Part shown: positions 9,000 through 21,534 of the stretch, one piece after another
Numbering within the stretch: position 1 is the stretch's first letter
How the letters are laid out: each line of letters starts with the position of its first letter
Assembly: GCA_900660155.1 (NCBI GenBank)
Contig: CABFPE010000411.1
Span: 469,402 to 495,947 of the forward strand
Reading direction: 5' to 3'
DNA from: Hofstenia miamia
Lineage: Eukaryota > Xenacoelomorpha > Acoela > Hofsteniidae
Length of the DNA stretch: 26,546 nt
The notes under the pieces: generated by a model
Seen by the model: the letters and a program-made list of their open reading frames with translations, nothing else
Databases searched by the model: none
What the model was told of the DNA's origin: nothing
Position numbers and translations under genes: made by a program

Positions 9000-11826
9000 A
9001 TTTGAGGTGCATAGCCATCCAAAAATCATTCTGTCTCCGTCTGCTTTGAATAAATAAATTTTATTTTTATTATGCAAACAGATTGGGATAAACGAGGATG
9101 TTTTGTTTGCCTTTTATGTTGATGAAAAGGAACTATCCATGTTAAAATTATGCATTTTCATATGAAAGTATGGTTTAAGTGAACTCAATTGCCCCTTAGA
9201 AGCCGTAATTTTGTTTTGTTTTATATTTGTATTTCTCTTCAGGGTTGAAAGCTCATGTAGCTTAACCATCAAGGCAATGTTAATGCAATTTGATTTGTTC
9301 AAGTTACAGTGCACTGTATTCTTTAGCCTGCCTGAGAAATTTCTCTTGCCGTGAAGTTGCTAAGTAAACGCTAACACGCAGACCTCTCCAAATATTTAGT
9401 GCTATTGAGCAAATTCCAATATCTTAAAAATATTTTTCAACGTCTTTGGAACTGTGACAGCATACTAAAGGTAGGGGTGTACTCGATTGAGGACCCAGCC
9501 CTTTATTAAAGTTTATTACGCGATGACGTTTTGGATTTTATGGCTAAAGAAAAAAATCTGGTCAAAATATTATACATAAGTACAGTACTCAAACATAGAG
9601 CCTTTTGTTAATTATTTAGGTTTACAATCCTGATTAAATGTGACTGATAATTAAAATATACATTTTTGTTATTTTTTAGCTTGTATATTTGCAATTTTCT
9701 TAAAATAATTTTTGATTTCAGGGGTTTCAGAAAACACCAAGTTAATGCAAAAGGAGAATATTACAATATTTTTTTAGAATTATTAAAATTCTACGGTTTC
9801 TTAATATTCCAGAAGCAGTACAAGATAATTAATATTTGGTAATTTCGTATTTAAAAAGCAATTCACAAATTCCAATGGTAATAACGCCTCCCCATTATGC
9901 ATTCCACAATAATTATAATATTTTTTTTACCAAATTCGGCCGAAGTGACTGTATATTACACTGTAAAAGTGATTTAGTGAACTCTGTTAAAAAGATATTA
10001 GACAAGTTTTTGTACTAAAAGTGGTTTTATTGACTCTTTTTTCTAATAACATTTACATTCAAATAAAGAATGCCAAGGTCAGGATGGGGAACATCACAGT
10101 GTTGAACGAATTGAGTAATGAATAACATCGAATCCTAAGGAAGTTCTCAAGATATTGCAAAAATATATCACTAAATGCACTTTGTAAGTTATATTTTTAA
10201 TTTTTGAATTTTTTTAAAAATTTTACTTATTTAACCAGGTAATTATGTGTTTCATATAATAGGGATTGTTAACATTATATTGAATTCGGTTAAATTTAAT
10301 TGTGCTAAAATTTGAAATAGAATATTTGGGTTCAGATACGTTACAGATGAATTTAATTGAGTTGAGCTTTGGGATCAAACAACATTAAAAAAGTCAAGCG
10401 GTTGGGTGGTCAGTAAAAAATAGGCAGTTTACAACGAAAAATAAAATTTCTAAAATTTAATTAGCTAGAAGATTATAATTGATTTTGTCTATTTTCTCAC
10501 TACTTTACTATATGTGTACTCAGAGTGCAATAAATTAACTAATGGTTTAGGAGTGTTACGCGCAGGTTCAGCTTAAAAAATATGCGAGCTATATGTGTCG
10601 AATCATGGGAAAATAATTTAAACAGCTTACATCTTTTGGCATTGTTTCATCAAAGTTAATGCTTATTTCAGTATTACTTCTTATGTTCAATTCGAGGGAT
10701 GCAAGGTAAAATATTTTAGAGCGCTTCATTTTGACGTATTAGGAATTGTTGAAATATTTATCCTTTTATTTACGCTTATTAATTTAAATAGAAAGTCTAT
10801 ACGTTTGTTTTTCATTTCACTCAAAAGCGCCACTTAACACGTAAAGTAAGCCCAGAAGATGAGTGACAGTGACATTTTTCAAGGAAAAAACAAAAACTAA
10901 GAAAATCCTTACACAAAAAACTGCTAACATCTACGATAGGCGGGGGATGGCCCTGGCACAAATATGTGGCTAAAATTTTGCTAATAGGAAATTAATTCAC
11001 CATATATTAAATGTCAATTTAACTAGTAAAAAGTGACGTATTTACAAATTTTGGTCTTTTGTATGCTTGTCAGTTTGGCAATGTGTCCCTCCCTATCCAT
11101 TAACTTCAAAACCGGCTTGACCTTAAACTACAAGAATACATGCGTAAAGAATAATTATCTATAATATTTCATAGTCTAAGGCAAGTAACGTACGAGACAT
11201 ATAGGACAAATTTGTTACTTTGAAATTTCCACTACTGAAAATATCATAATTTATCAAACTAAAATCATAAAAATGGAAAAATTATTTCAATTAGAACCGA
11301 ATAAGTTATGACGTAAATGGATTTTTAAATATTAATGGCTTATGTAAGATGTGTTTACTATTATATCGCTTTGTATTTTTATAATAAAATATTATCATCC
11401 GTTTGTCAGTAAAGCAGTCATTGCCACAATCAGAAATCATTCTAATAATTATTGTTGTTATCATTGTCATCAGCCCAATCATCAGTAGTAGTATATTGGG
11501 GTAAATACAAAATGAAAAACCTAGAAAAATATTTCGTCCAGCCTATAGATACGCTTTTATAGTAACTAACTAAAACATATGTGAGGAACCATATATAAAG
11601 AAAATTTCTTGCAGAGACAGCTAACATTAAATTGTCAAGGGGGACCTTAATGAAATTGTCAAATTGTAAATTTTAATAGTTTTGGGTATTATGGCCTCCT
11701 ATAACATATCTACGAGCTGGAAATCAAATTCATGGATTTGGAGCTACAATGAATATATAGAAAGCAGTCAAACCCTAAAAAGTCTGTGTGTGTCCACATT
11801 TCCATTAGTGTGTCACCATATTAGAC
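9000..11826. other. AT-rich intergenic, nothing recognised
   Basis: Only short, compositionally biased reading frames (for example 9836-10018 on + and 11442-11627 on -). No domain, repeat or RNA gene was identified. Confidence 0.6.
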
Positions 11827-11834
11827 TAATCGAA

Positions 11835-12013
11835 CAGGGCGTACGCAGGATTTTCTGATGGGGGGAGATATTGAGAAAATGGATACTAAAACATGAATTT
11901 CACGACAATTTCAAAATTTTTTACCGAATTTTTTTATTTAACCAGTCAAAATCAATTTTGAAAACCTGTTGGGGTGAATTCCACCATGTCCCCTCTCCTT
12001 GCGTACGCCACTG
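11835..12013. mobile_element. hAT-type MITE
   Basis: 179 bp. The left end CAGGGCGTACGCAGGA pairs with the right end, which read inward is CAGTGGCGTACGCAAGGA (one base indel, few mismatches). The flanking octamers TAATCGAA (11827-11834) and TAATTGAA (12014-12021) match at 7 of 8, a clear 8-bp target duplication. A G-run follows the left end and a C-rich run precedes the right end. It is too short to code, so it must be mobilised in trans. Confidence 0.82.
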
Positions 12014-12021
12014 TAATTGAA

Positions 12022-15000
12022 CCTAGTATGCATTTGTAATGTTCTTATGTTCAAAATTGAAGAACATATTTATTTATATTTATTCATTTATATAGATATA
12101 TTTCATATGTATATATATGTACATATATTAGTCTTCAGCCTTTTAAATTTTTTTTCATCTATCAAGATAAATCAACACTAGGCATTATACCCCCTTCTCC
12201 TTACATTCCAGGCTTGTTACCAAACCTAATGAATCAAAGGTAGATGATTTGTTAAAATATTTTAGGCCAAAGATTTGACTGAATTGCAGAAACTTTTTTT
12301 ATAGACTATATTAATGATACCTGTAGTGCAATGAAAATTTGTTCTTTATACTAATGCTAGAGGAAGTAGGATGTTTAAAGCTAAAACTAAGAAAAACTTT
12401 TTCCTTGAAAACACTCAAGTGTTAAACACCTCTAAGCTCCTAACCTTGATTTAGTTATTACATGTTTCAGAAAAATATAAAATTTTAATTGAAATTCGCA
12501 TTTGAAGAAATAAAATCGATGTTTAAGTATTTATTGTCTTCCTACTCACTGGCAGGCAAATACCTTTTTTTGGATTTCCATTAATTATTAACCGGTTGAA
12601 ATGCTACAGTTAATCCCTAAAATCGTCAATTAATCAAATTGTTTGACATTGTGCTCTTGGTCGTAAGAGATTTAGTATCCTACTCTCAACTGGACTTAAT
12701 TTCAATAAAAATTTTTAAATGTTATAAAGTGTTCTATACCTAATAACCTTATAACTAATGCTATTGCTGTATAATTTTGACCAGAGTCTCAGCCGCCCTA
12801 TGCGTAGTATCGTGGGGCTTCAGGTCGTGTTACTGAGGGTTTCAAGGAGTTATTCAAACATTCATGAAAAAGCAATCGAATATTAGTTTTTTGATTTTTC
12901 TAGATTCATGGTTTTTAGACCAATTGCATCGATAACTTGAATTTTTCATTGCTATACTTTTTTTAAATCGTTTCGAAATTTTACCAAGCCATGATTAATT
13001 AATGAAATGCTCACAGACTTTAGCAAACATTACCAATACAACGATGCTATATGAGATTGGCAGCCGACATTTCCTAAAGTCAATGCAAATATAGTAAACT
13101 GTGTAGATTGAAAAATATATAACGTTATATGGAAAGGAAAATCTTTGCATGTCTACTTCAGGCAATCTGTTGATTCACTAGAGAGTGCATGATCTAAAAG
13201 TAAAGCATATTTTTCTTATGCGCATTTAGGGTAAATAATTGAATCCATGGATGTCTCAATTTATTAGTTACCAGCGCGCCCACATGTATCAGATGAGATG
13301 GCATATCAAAACAAATGATTGCTCTTAGGATATTAAGTATAAATTCGAACAATCAATTTTTGTAATCAGCTACCCTCATGGAAAAGCAATTCTCCTTGTG
13401 GTAATGGAGTCTAAATGAAACTTTCGAAGTATTAAAAATATGAAGTGCCAAACATTTATTTCATTTGTTTGAAATGGATAATCTCCTTAAAATATGATGA
13501 ACCCTGCTTGTCATAACCCGTTAATACTTTTGTATTTCAAATATTAGAGTTAATTGTTGTAAAAAACGTATTTTATACAGACTAAGGTATAATGTTAATT
13601 AAGGTGCTTTACCTTTGCTTACATTTTATTATACGTTAAATTAGAACGTCAGAAAATGTTAGAAATTACTAGAAGTAACTTTAAATGGCATATGAAACAG
13701 CGTTTTAGAGTTTCATTATTTGATTTGGCGAACACCTTATTGAAAAATTTGCAAATTACATTTTAACAAAAGTTTTATTTGCTTTGTCTTGCTTCCCAAT
13801 CTCTCGAGTCTAATGTTTGTGCTCATGTTGATAAAACTATACAAAAGCAAATTTCTAAAACAAAACATTCGATTATTTGCAGTTTCAATGAATGGAAGCA
13901 AAAACACAGGCCGAATTAGTTTCAATATCGCTGAATAATGAAATTGCTTTATTAAAAAACCGCGTTTCAACTCATTTACTTAATTGCAATTTATTTAATG
14001 TTTGGTGGATTTAATAATTTAATATTTGTGGAACTTGCTCGGTACAAACATTTCCGAAAGCTATAGAAGTCAATGACTTGAAAAAACTGCTGTTGAGCAC
14101 GTTTGGAGACTCACAGATAGATTAAGCATATGGATAATAGGAAACGACAGTTTAATCATAACAAATAATAGAATTTGCAAATTGCATTTTACTTGCTGAA
14201 AAATACTAATAAGATGTGAAGACAAGGAAAATTAAATACTTCGAAAAAATGTATTATTCATGACCAATTTATGTGTCGGTTAGGTCAGAATTGCAACCAA
14301 ATTTCGGCAGACCTAAGAATCAAACCTACATTCATGCTTTGGAGCTATTTTTATAGTTAAACTTAACCGGTTCTGCTAAGCCATGTTTTAATATGCTTTA
14401 AATATTTTTGTAAGCGTGGTATATAAAAAAGACTTGTACTTGAATATATTTGTCACTAAAAATCACCAAGTTGAAATATTTCCAAAACCGTTGGCAGTCT
14501 TGAAACCTGATCTACCCACTCCTACTAGCTGCAGACAGCCGACATATGGCAGGTTGAAACTCTGAGCTAGATGAAATAATACACTTAACATAAAAAACCG
14601 CTATGTAGCATCTTTTGAACATTGGGTCTTTAAGAAACGTTATTGTAAAAATGTTTACACTGGATATAGCATTGTTTAGCTGTTCGTCATCAACGTTCAC
14701 TTTAATGAGTGAGGCAAGTTAGATATCTCATGGCGCCTAACATAAAATGAAGGCTCTTTGGAAAAAAAACTATTAGGATGATCACAAAACTTGTTTCATG
14801 TTTAACCAAGGCATTTAAATGTACCAGTTAAAGCAAGAAAAAAATTGTTTAGGGTCACTGGGAGCTAAAAGACTACAATTTTGCTTAAAGTAGCTTGTCT
14901 TCGAATTTAAGATTTTTGGTACGATAAAAGAAATGATAAAGATTTAAGATGCCCCTTCTAACTCTAGTCGAAATTTCTTGAAAAACTTTTAAAAAAATTC

Positions 15001-15628
15001 AATTTTCAGCAAAATAATTAAAGAAATTCACGAAAATTACAGAATCATTAAGGATATTTATGTTTTTGATGAATAAAAGACTTCTATAAAATAACTGAAA
15101 AAATTTAATATTATTTAAGAATCTTAAAGACAGTAAAAGAGGGCTCGATATGAAGCATCTGCGCATCAAGTACCTCATCAATATCTTCCTTTTCCCAATT
15201 CACGATTTCCTCAGATAATATTAAAAAGTTTCGACCTTATTTACAAATCTTTAATGTAAGCATATTTTAATAAGACTCCAGTTAATTCATAAAATTTATC
15301 CATTCTCGAAATGGAAATTATTTCATTAACTTTCAGCTTTGCAAACAAACAACAATGATAATTAATATTCAAAGTCAGTTAAGTTATCTGTATTAGAATT
15401 CAAATGTAATATTAAAGAATACTCTCGATGCTATTTTATATTTAATGCAAATTATGTTTAGAACTAACTTGGAGACGACTTGAGGAATGAAATTCATGTC
15501 TATAGAGAAGCACTGGTGTTTTCAAAACAATAAGTTTACTATCTGTATTTTTATATTTTTTACAGTATGATCAACAATGAATGATACTAAAACAAATTCA
15601 TTAAAGATATATACTGGATGATTTTTTT
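12022..15628. other. AT-rich intergenic, nothing recognised
   Basis: A gene-poor stretch with a short TA-rich patch at about 12095-12130. Open frames at 13737-13970, 14512-14700 and 14999-15181 (all minus) show no domain and have background composition. Confidence 0.6.
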
Positions 15629-16796
15629 ATAAAATTAACGTATCTATGCTATAACAAAAGTTGGACATTTGTAAAAAAAGCATTAATTTAAAAATTTCTT
15701 ATTGTATCGTCTGGACTACTGAATTGAAAAAATGGATCAAATACGCAACCCAAGTCGCCGCTCCAGGAAGAATTCACCTTTGTACGGTAAGCAAGCAGCA
15801 TTCATCATCACCAAAGATGAACAGTCCAAGAGTATCAAGGAGGTCCAAAAAGCATTCAGAAATGAATTTTACCCAAAGAACTCACGTGAAGTTCCACATA
15901 TCCTTGCATTCACAAGAATTCTGAAAAATTTTTAAAGAAGAATCAGCTCTTTGACTGCAGGTTCCTGCCGTCAGATGGAGTGAGCCATTGCGTAACAAAA
16001 TCAAGGCTGTGAAAAAATTTTTAGAGCAAAATCGAAAATTCCATATAAGGGAGGCAGTAAAAGTCCTTGGACAATTTTGAGGATTAATCTCAAGTGGAAG
16101 GCCTACAGGCCACACTTGATGGAGGCAGCTTGCACTTTTTGGTTGACTTTTGAAGAAGCATGGTTCCAGAGGTCATATGGTCGGATGAAAAATAGTTTGT
16201 GCTGAGAAAGTCTCCAAACAAGTAGATATGTCGACACTGGACGTCTTCAAATCCGCACACAGTAAATGAATGTAAGAAGGCTCATGTCGAGAAAGTGATG
16301 GCCTGTTAGGATTATGGATGGACGAATCTTTCCTGTTGCTGGTTCCAGGAATCAGTGAATTCGAACGTGTGCCTGTAACAATTCTTCAAGAATACTATCT
16401 GGCAATCAGTGAAGAATTCGGCAACACGACGCCAATGTTTGTTCCAGGAAAATAGCGCCAGCTGCCACATAACTGTCGAGTGCCTCGATTTTCTTCATGA
16501 ATAATTTCACGAAGGACAATTCACCACTAGCCCCCATACCCTCTGGACTTGCCGCCTCTAGACTTCTCATTTTGGTTCCAAGTAATGGCACATATAATCA
16601 GATATGAGCCAAGAATTCTAACGGAGCTCAAAAGCATCGTGGAAGACTTTTCCGCGGACATGAGGAAGATATTCGGAAGATGGTGCAACATACCAAGAGA
16701 AGAGCAAAGCTGTGCAAAGATAAATTGGTGGGCATTTCGAACACCTATTGTAAAAAACATAAATGTCCAGACTTGTTTGATTATCAATCGTTTTAT
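15629..16796 (+). mobile_element. Decayed mariner/Tc1-like transposon
   Basis: Degenerate inverted ends of about 40 bp share the core TGGACATTT (15662-15670; inverted at 16763-16771). With their ATAAAA-containing outer parts they bracket the broken transposase; outer limits are approximate. The first exon-like part (15732-15935) resembles the N-terminal DNA-binding region, and catalytic signatures follow in shifting frames. I could not fix the TA target duplication. Confidence 0.7.
15732..16785 (+). pseudogene. Mariner-like transposase pseudogene
   Basis: Cut-and-paste transposase of the IS630-Tc1-mariner group, broken by several frameshifts and stops. The start MDQIRNPSRR begins 67 open codons resembling the N-terminal helix-turn-helix region. 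WSDEK near 16178-16189 contains the first catalytic Asp (codon 16184-16186), followed by a stop. FQENSASCH at 16442-16468 corresponds to the family's QQDGAPAH, with Asn in place of the second catalytic Asp. PPYPLDLPPLDF at about 16531-16566 corresponds to WPPxSPDLNPLDF and holds the third Asp (16561-16563). Spacing of the second and third sites is about 36 residues, allowing for a frameshift. The element is dead. Confidence 0.8.
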
Positions 16797-16933
16797 TTTT
16801 TGCCATTAAATATTTTTAATGAATTTGTGTTTCAGTATCATTCAATATTAATCATACTGTACACATTTTGCAATATAATATTTTGTGAATTTTTACACTT
16901 AATGTTTCTTAAGCAAAATTGTAAAATTTTAAA

Positions 16934-17084
16934 AGTTGCTTTAAGAATATTTGAAATCTTTAACATTTCTTTAGAAATATTTAACAATCTTTAAAGTTTC
17001 CTTAAGAATATTTATAGTCTTTAAAGTTTCTGTAAAAACATTTAAAATCTTTAAAGTTTCTTTAAAGAATCTTTGAAAATATTT
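16934..17084. repeat. 30-bp minisatellite, about five degenerate units
   Basis: Units start at 16934, 16964, 16995, 17025 and 17055, with the approximate consensus AGTTTCTTTAAGAATATTTA followed by AAATCTTTAA. The period is 30-31 bp, so reading frames through it show 10-residue peptide repeats on both strands; these are by-products rather than evidence of a gene. It lies about 140 bp beyond the mariner remnant. Confidence 0.8.
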
Positions 17085-17099
17085 CCAATTTCTTGAGAA

Positions 17100-18636
17100 G
17101 AAATGTTCAAGAAATCGAGATTCCCCAACAAAAGTTCTCATCTTACTGTTCCTCTGTTCAAGTAAGGTAAACGTAAAATTCGAATTAGTCTTCAAATGGT
17201 TGTAAAATAAATTTAACATCCATTCGTCTCCGAGAGATTTTCAGAAACATCAAGTCACTATAACAACATAATTGATCAACTTTTTAGGAATTCGGAAAAC
17301 TTTTTCTTGTAGTTGTGGGAAATTTAAATTTATAATATGCATTTGGATTGATTAAATTCCATGAACAGTTGATTTAAGCATAAAATGTTTATGTATACTT
17401 TGTCCCAAAAACCTGATTCAATAAAATTTAATTTAATAAAAAGGAATGAACATAATTACAAACAGAAATAGCAAAATGAATTTGTTTAAGTTTTTACAAA
17501 GTTTCCGTTGTTTGTTAAGCCTTTTCATATTGCAATTCTTGGATTTTTTACAAGTGTTGTCTTCGTAAGTGGATTGTCACAATATGGGAAAACTAACTTC
17601 AGAACTATCTTAAGGCCACCACTTATTCGTAATTCCGCATTTCTGTGTTTTTTCCAATTTTTTTCGGACGCAGCTGTGAGCTGTGACAAGGAAGCCATAG
17701 CTCACGGCCGAATGCTGCTACTTATAATCCCATTACATCATTTCTTGGCTAAGTAGCCATCTTAGCTCCAACCCTAACCATGTATCTTGGCTTTTTTCAG
17801 AAAATATTCCTGGAACTAAAAGGCCAGATCATTGGAAACAGATGAAACCCGCTTCTTTTAGTTTCTGAAAAAATAACTTTTTTAAACCATATAATTGATA
17901 AATATTTCTAACTAATTACAGTAAAAATAGTTTTAAAAGCAATTACTGTACACAATTACTGCCAAATGGCATTAGTTGTCTATGTTGTTTTTGTGGCAGA
18001 CGTTAACTACTGAAAGCAATTGTCTTATCTCTTCTTGTAACAGTTATTTTCAGCTTTTTTAGAAAGAGTGAAAATAATTTTGTACTAGAAATTATCGTCG
18101 AACATAAAAGAAAATTAATAAACAAAAGCTATTTTCCTTTTGTTTCGGATATAAAATATTAAAGAATAAAAATAATGTGTTTTAATTTACTTTGGACCGT
18201 TTCGCTAATTAATGGCAATCAATCCCACGCTTTGTTACCAAACGAATAATGAACTAATTGCTACTAAAGAAATTAGCTCATTCTATTTGCATTCTTAATA
18301 TCCTATCGCTAATGAAAACACGTGGGAGAAACTCGAAAATTGAATTAAAAAGTTCGGAGACAAAAATCTTGAGATTTATGTCAATGCCGCTTATTTCCCA
18401 CGATTTTCAAAGCATGTTTTTTTAATATTACAAACACGTTTTGCCAACGTCTTCCTAAATTTAATATTCTCATCAAGAAATCGATGTTCTTTTCTCCAAG
18501 TCGTATGCGCTCCAGAATTTGTTTGATTGTAAGGGACCGGAATGTCACATTGAAAGACCGGGCAAATGAACATTTTTGCGAGGGTAACTTCGGACCAATT
18601 GAAATATTAAGCTCAGATAACATTTTATGGGTCTAT
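17100..18636. other. Intergenic, with unassigned open stretches
   Basis: At 18391-18573 a minus-strand frame (FICPVFQCDIPVPYNQ then WRKEHRFLDENIKFRK) has a more protein-like composition than its surroundings, and overlapping frames exist on both strands. I do not recognise it. 17508-17756 has an open plus-strand frame without features. The rest is AT-rich filler. Confidence 0.35.
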
Positions 18637-19064
18637 CACAATTGGAATCGGGTAAAGAATTTGGAATCGAAACCGAACCGATTTTTTAAACACGTACCGG
18701 AAACCGATGTCCCCGAAATTTCCCAAAATACACAGTATCTTACCGGAATCCTACCCGAAATGCCGGAAGACATAAGTTCGCTATTGTTATTTTGAATGCG
18801 CCAGCATTATTATCTACTGTTAATTATAATTGCAACTGTGGTAACAAAGACCTGTTTTTCAAGACACCATGCAAGCGCCATCAATAAATAAATAAATAAT
18901 TATTGAATTAAGGCTTTCTTAGGGCACTTTAAGGTAGCAGTGTTTCCCCGGAATATGTGGGCATACCCGAAACCGTACCCGATTTTTCTAGTATTTTGTC
19001 CCCGAAACCGAATTTAACTGAATAAAACCGAACCGTCGGTTACCCTAAACCGATTCAAACTCTG
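18637..19064. repeat. Short-word islands (CCGAAACCG) with hAT-like inverted ends
   Basis: CCGAAACCG, AACCGAACCG and TACCCGA words are concentrated at 18640-18770 and 18960-19060, separated by ordinary AT-rich sequence. The left end CACAATTGGAATCGG pairs with the right end (read inward CAGAGTTTGAATCGG), 12 of 15 matching. The flanking octamers do not match, so a hAT-type element is plausible but unproven. Confidence 0.5.
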
Positions 19065-19074
19065 CCTGGTGTTC

Positions 19075-19160
19075 TGCGGCAAAGGCCGTAGCCGACCGTA
19101 AGAAATAAATTTTGGCCGTAGCCGGTCGTTAGCTGTAATTTTTTACTATAGTCGGGGATT
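19075..19160. repeat. Short-word island (GGCCGTAGCCG)
   Basis: GGCCGTAGCCGACCG and GGCCGTAGCCGGTCG occur about 30 bp apart, ending at TTAGCTG. It uses a different word from the adjacent CCGAAACCG island. It may be one end of another element; no partner end found. Confidence 0.5.
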
Positions 19161-20034
19161 TTTACTACTACTAAGTGCAATACTGACATTTTAATTGCAA
19201 CAATTAAAACATATCCATAGGCTGAACAATTACCGAAAATTATAAAAATTCATACAATAGCGTCTAAATTAATGGTTAATAAACTAGTCAAACGACATGA
19301 TGTTCACAATTGAAAAAACATGACAATTAACAAATGCTGTACAAGATAAACCCGTAAAAATTCGTTAAAAAATAAAATTGATTAAGTTTTTATAAAAATA
19401 AAATGTTCTAATCATTTATTACTTTAAAGTGATGAGTAGTATGATTATAGTACTTCGTTGGCACAGAGATTTAACTATAAAAAATCTCACCAAAAAGTTT
19501 GAAATCCTTCAGTGTAGTTCTCTTTCTTTCAGCAATGTGAAATTCCACTATCCCTGTTCTCTATTCATTGAAAATGTAAACATTACATTGTTTTTATCTA
19601 ATTCGCATTGTTCAAATGTCAAAATGTAAGCAATTGTAAAAACGGTTGTTCACCAGATTAATAAACAGGCTCAAATTTTAAGAACATGAAATTTTAAATC
19701 ACTTTATAAAATATTACTATATGAATTTGATTTTTAAAAGTCATTTATATATTTCAATGGCATATCACATTTTGGGAAGAAAATTATTTAAGTTATTATA
19801 ATTATTCCAAGGTGAACTTTTGAAAAGATCGGACACAAAAATTTAGTAAATAATATGCAAAAACCACTTTCTTCAGATATACAATTAAATTTAGCCGTGT
19901 TTTCAGCAGTGTGCATTGGGCTGAAATTTGGTATATAACTACATTCAAACATGCTCTATGATATTATTAATATTATTGGGTGCCACACCCTAAACGTTAA
20001 AACGAACCGTTGGGAGCCAAATTATAATGAGTGC

Positions 20035-20038
<4 letters not shown>
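19161..20038. other. AT-rich intergenic, nothing recognised
   Basis: No credible coding, RNA or repeat signal apart from the neighbouring word island and TA repeat. Confidence 0.6.
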
Positions 20039-20087
<49 letters not shown>

Positions 20088-20142
20088 CTATATATATATA
20101 CATATATATATATATTATATACTATATATATATATATATATT
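20039..20142. repeat. Long TA microsatellite with internal duplication
   Basis: 104 bp of TA with two copies of a TATTATATACTATATATATA variant block (about 20079-20098 and 20112-20131), so part of it grew by segment duplication. Tyr-Ile-rich reading frames here are artefacts of the repeat. Confidence 0.95.
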
Positions 20143-21261
20143 AGGTGTTTTTCATTATAAATTATTTATTTTACACATTTCATTACAAATACATTTGCAT
20201 ATAATGTGTATATACATTGTATTGAAATAAAATGGAATGATGAATTACTTATCTTTGCATGTAATCTTAGAAAAATCTTGGACAGATAGTACCATAGTGT
20301 GTGATAACTGGATGGACTCACCCGGACTAGACCAGACTTGACCATTTCCACCTTTAGAGTACCCAACGGAGTTTTCCAAATGTTCTTAATAAATGACAAT
20401 AGAAAATCAAAGGTAATGGAGATTTCAAATAGACTACCAACTGCTATAATGTTTTAGGGCGTTTATCTAGATGAGACACACCTTTTCCGGCCACATCTAG
20501 TAATAAAGCGTAAAGTTTGTTAACAAACAATTTCTTTTAATCAAAGATTAGCATAATCAAACTGCAATAGGCTTCTTCTGGTCTCCAAACTCATTGCTCC
20601 TAATGTCATTATTCCCTTTTGGTTTAATTGCAATCCCATCCCATAATTGGTCTATGAAATTTTCTGATTCTGAAAATTTGATATAAATTTATTTGTTTGT
20701 CACGAATAAGTGAAAGTATTAACTATTGTTAAATGAAACATTCAATTTTTTTGAAAACTTTTCAACGTATTTAACGTTCAAATTTCAAATAATAGTGAAG
20801 CCTACAGCTCTTGGGAGCAATAAGTGACCTGCAATATAATATTTTTGTGCGTAGACCGCTCAAGTATTGTATAGATGCAACATGCGTAATGCAAAATGTT
20901 ATAGCACCAAGATCTCGGAGTCAATGACTTTTTATTTGCTTGCCAGATGAACACAACTTTTGGTATATGTGGCTCCTCAGCAAGCTGGAATTAAAGCAAT
21001 ATGACAAAAGCTTAAGACCTTTATTTATAAAATGTGGTTTTGAGTTTAGAAAATACGGAGAATAGTCTTTAAAATATCAATCATGCTAAGAGATTACATG
21101 AGTATGTTTCAGTCGGGTCAAACAAGGCGATGACGCCAGGACACGATTTCACTGAAAATAGAAACAACACTCTATGTTATTATGTTTTAAAATTTTAAAT
21201 GTCTTTATTAGATCGGAATTACGAGCACTAAAATTTTGTTAAAGAAATCATCACAGATTGT
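20143..21261. other. AT-rich intergenic, nothing recognised
   Basis: No credible coding region. The minus-strand frame at 20166-20399 has no recognisable domain. Confidence 0.6.
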
Positions 21262-21483
21262 AAACTAGAAAACCACTCGGAGAGCGCAGACCTCCGCCAC
21301 GCAGCTTGTGTCCCCCGGATCAGCACCAAAATTTAATGGATTCATCCTTGGGGCGGAGACGCACCTCTGGTGAAACTATGAGGTCAATCCATTTATTACT
21401 TTTTCCGTAAAGTTGCTTATAGACAAACAAACAAACCAACGCTACCAAAGACATAACCTCTTTAATAATAATAACAATAAAGA
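21262..21483 (+). mobile_element. RTE-type LINE/SINE 3' end with (TAA)n tail
   Basis: The block holds elements I recognise from widespread RTE-like 3' ends in invertebrates: CTCGGAGAGCGCAGACCTCC at the left, a CAAAATTTAATGGATTCATC-type core, ACAAACAAACAAACC and ACATAACCTC, followed by a TAATAATAATAA-like tail. It carries no coding region. It abuts the oppositely oriented LINE RT, so the two elements are tail to tail and may share the microsatellite. LINE fragment and SINE with an RTE tail cannot be told apart here. Confidence 0.6.
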
Positions 21484-21534
21484 TTTATTATCCATATATG
21501 GATACTAAACAGTAGTATATAAACAAAAATTACA

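Noticed and set aside
9830..10020. Plus-strand 60-codon frame
   Set aside because: No ATG-supported context, domain or splice signals; background composition.
18637..19072. Firm hAT call for the CCGAAACCG region
   Set aside because: The ends pair at 12/15 but the flanking octamers do not match, so I kept it as a repeat island only.
20027..20230. Tyr-Ile repeat proteins over the TA tract, also at 23043-23240
   Set aside because: Direct translation of TA microsatellites.
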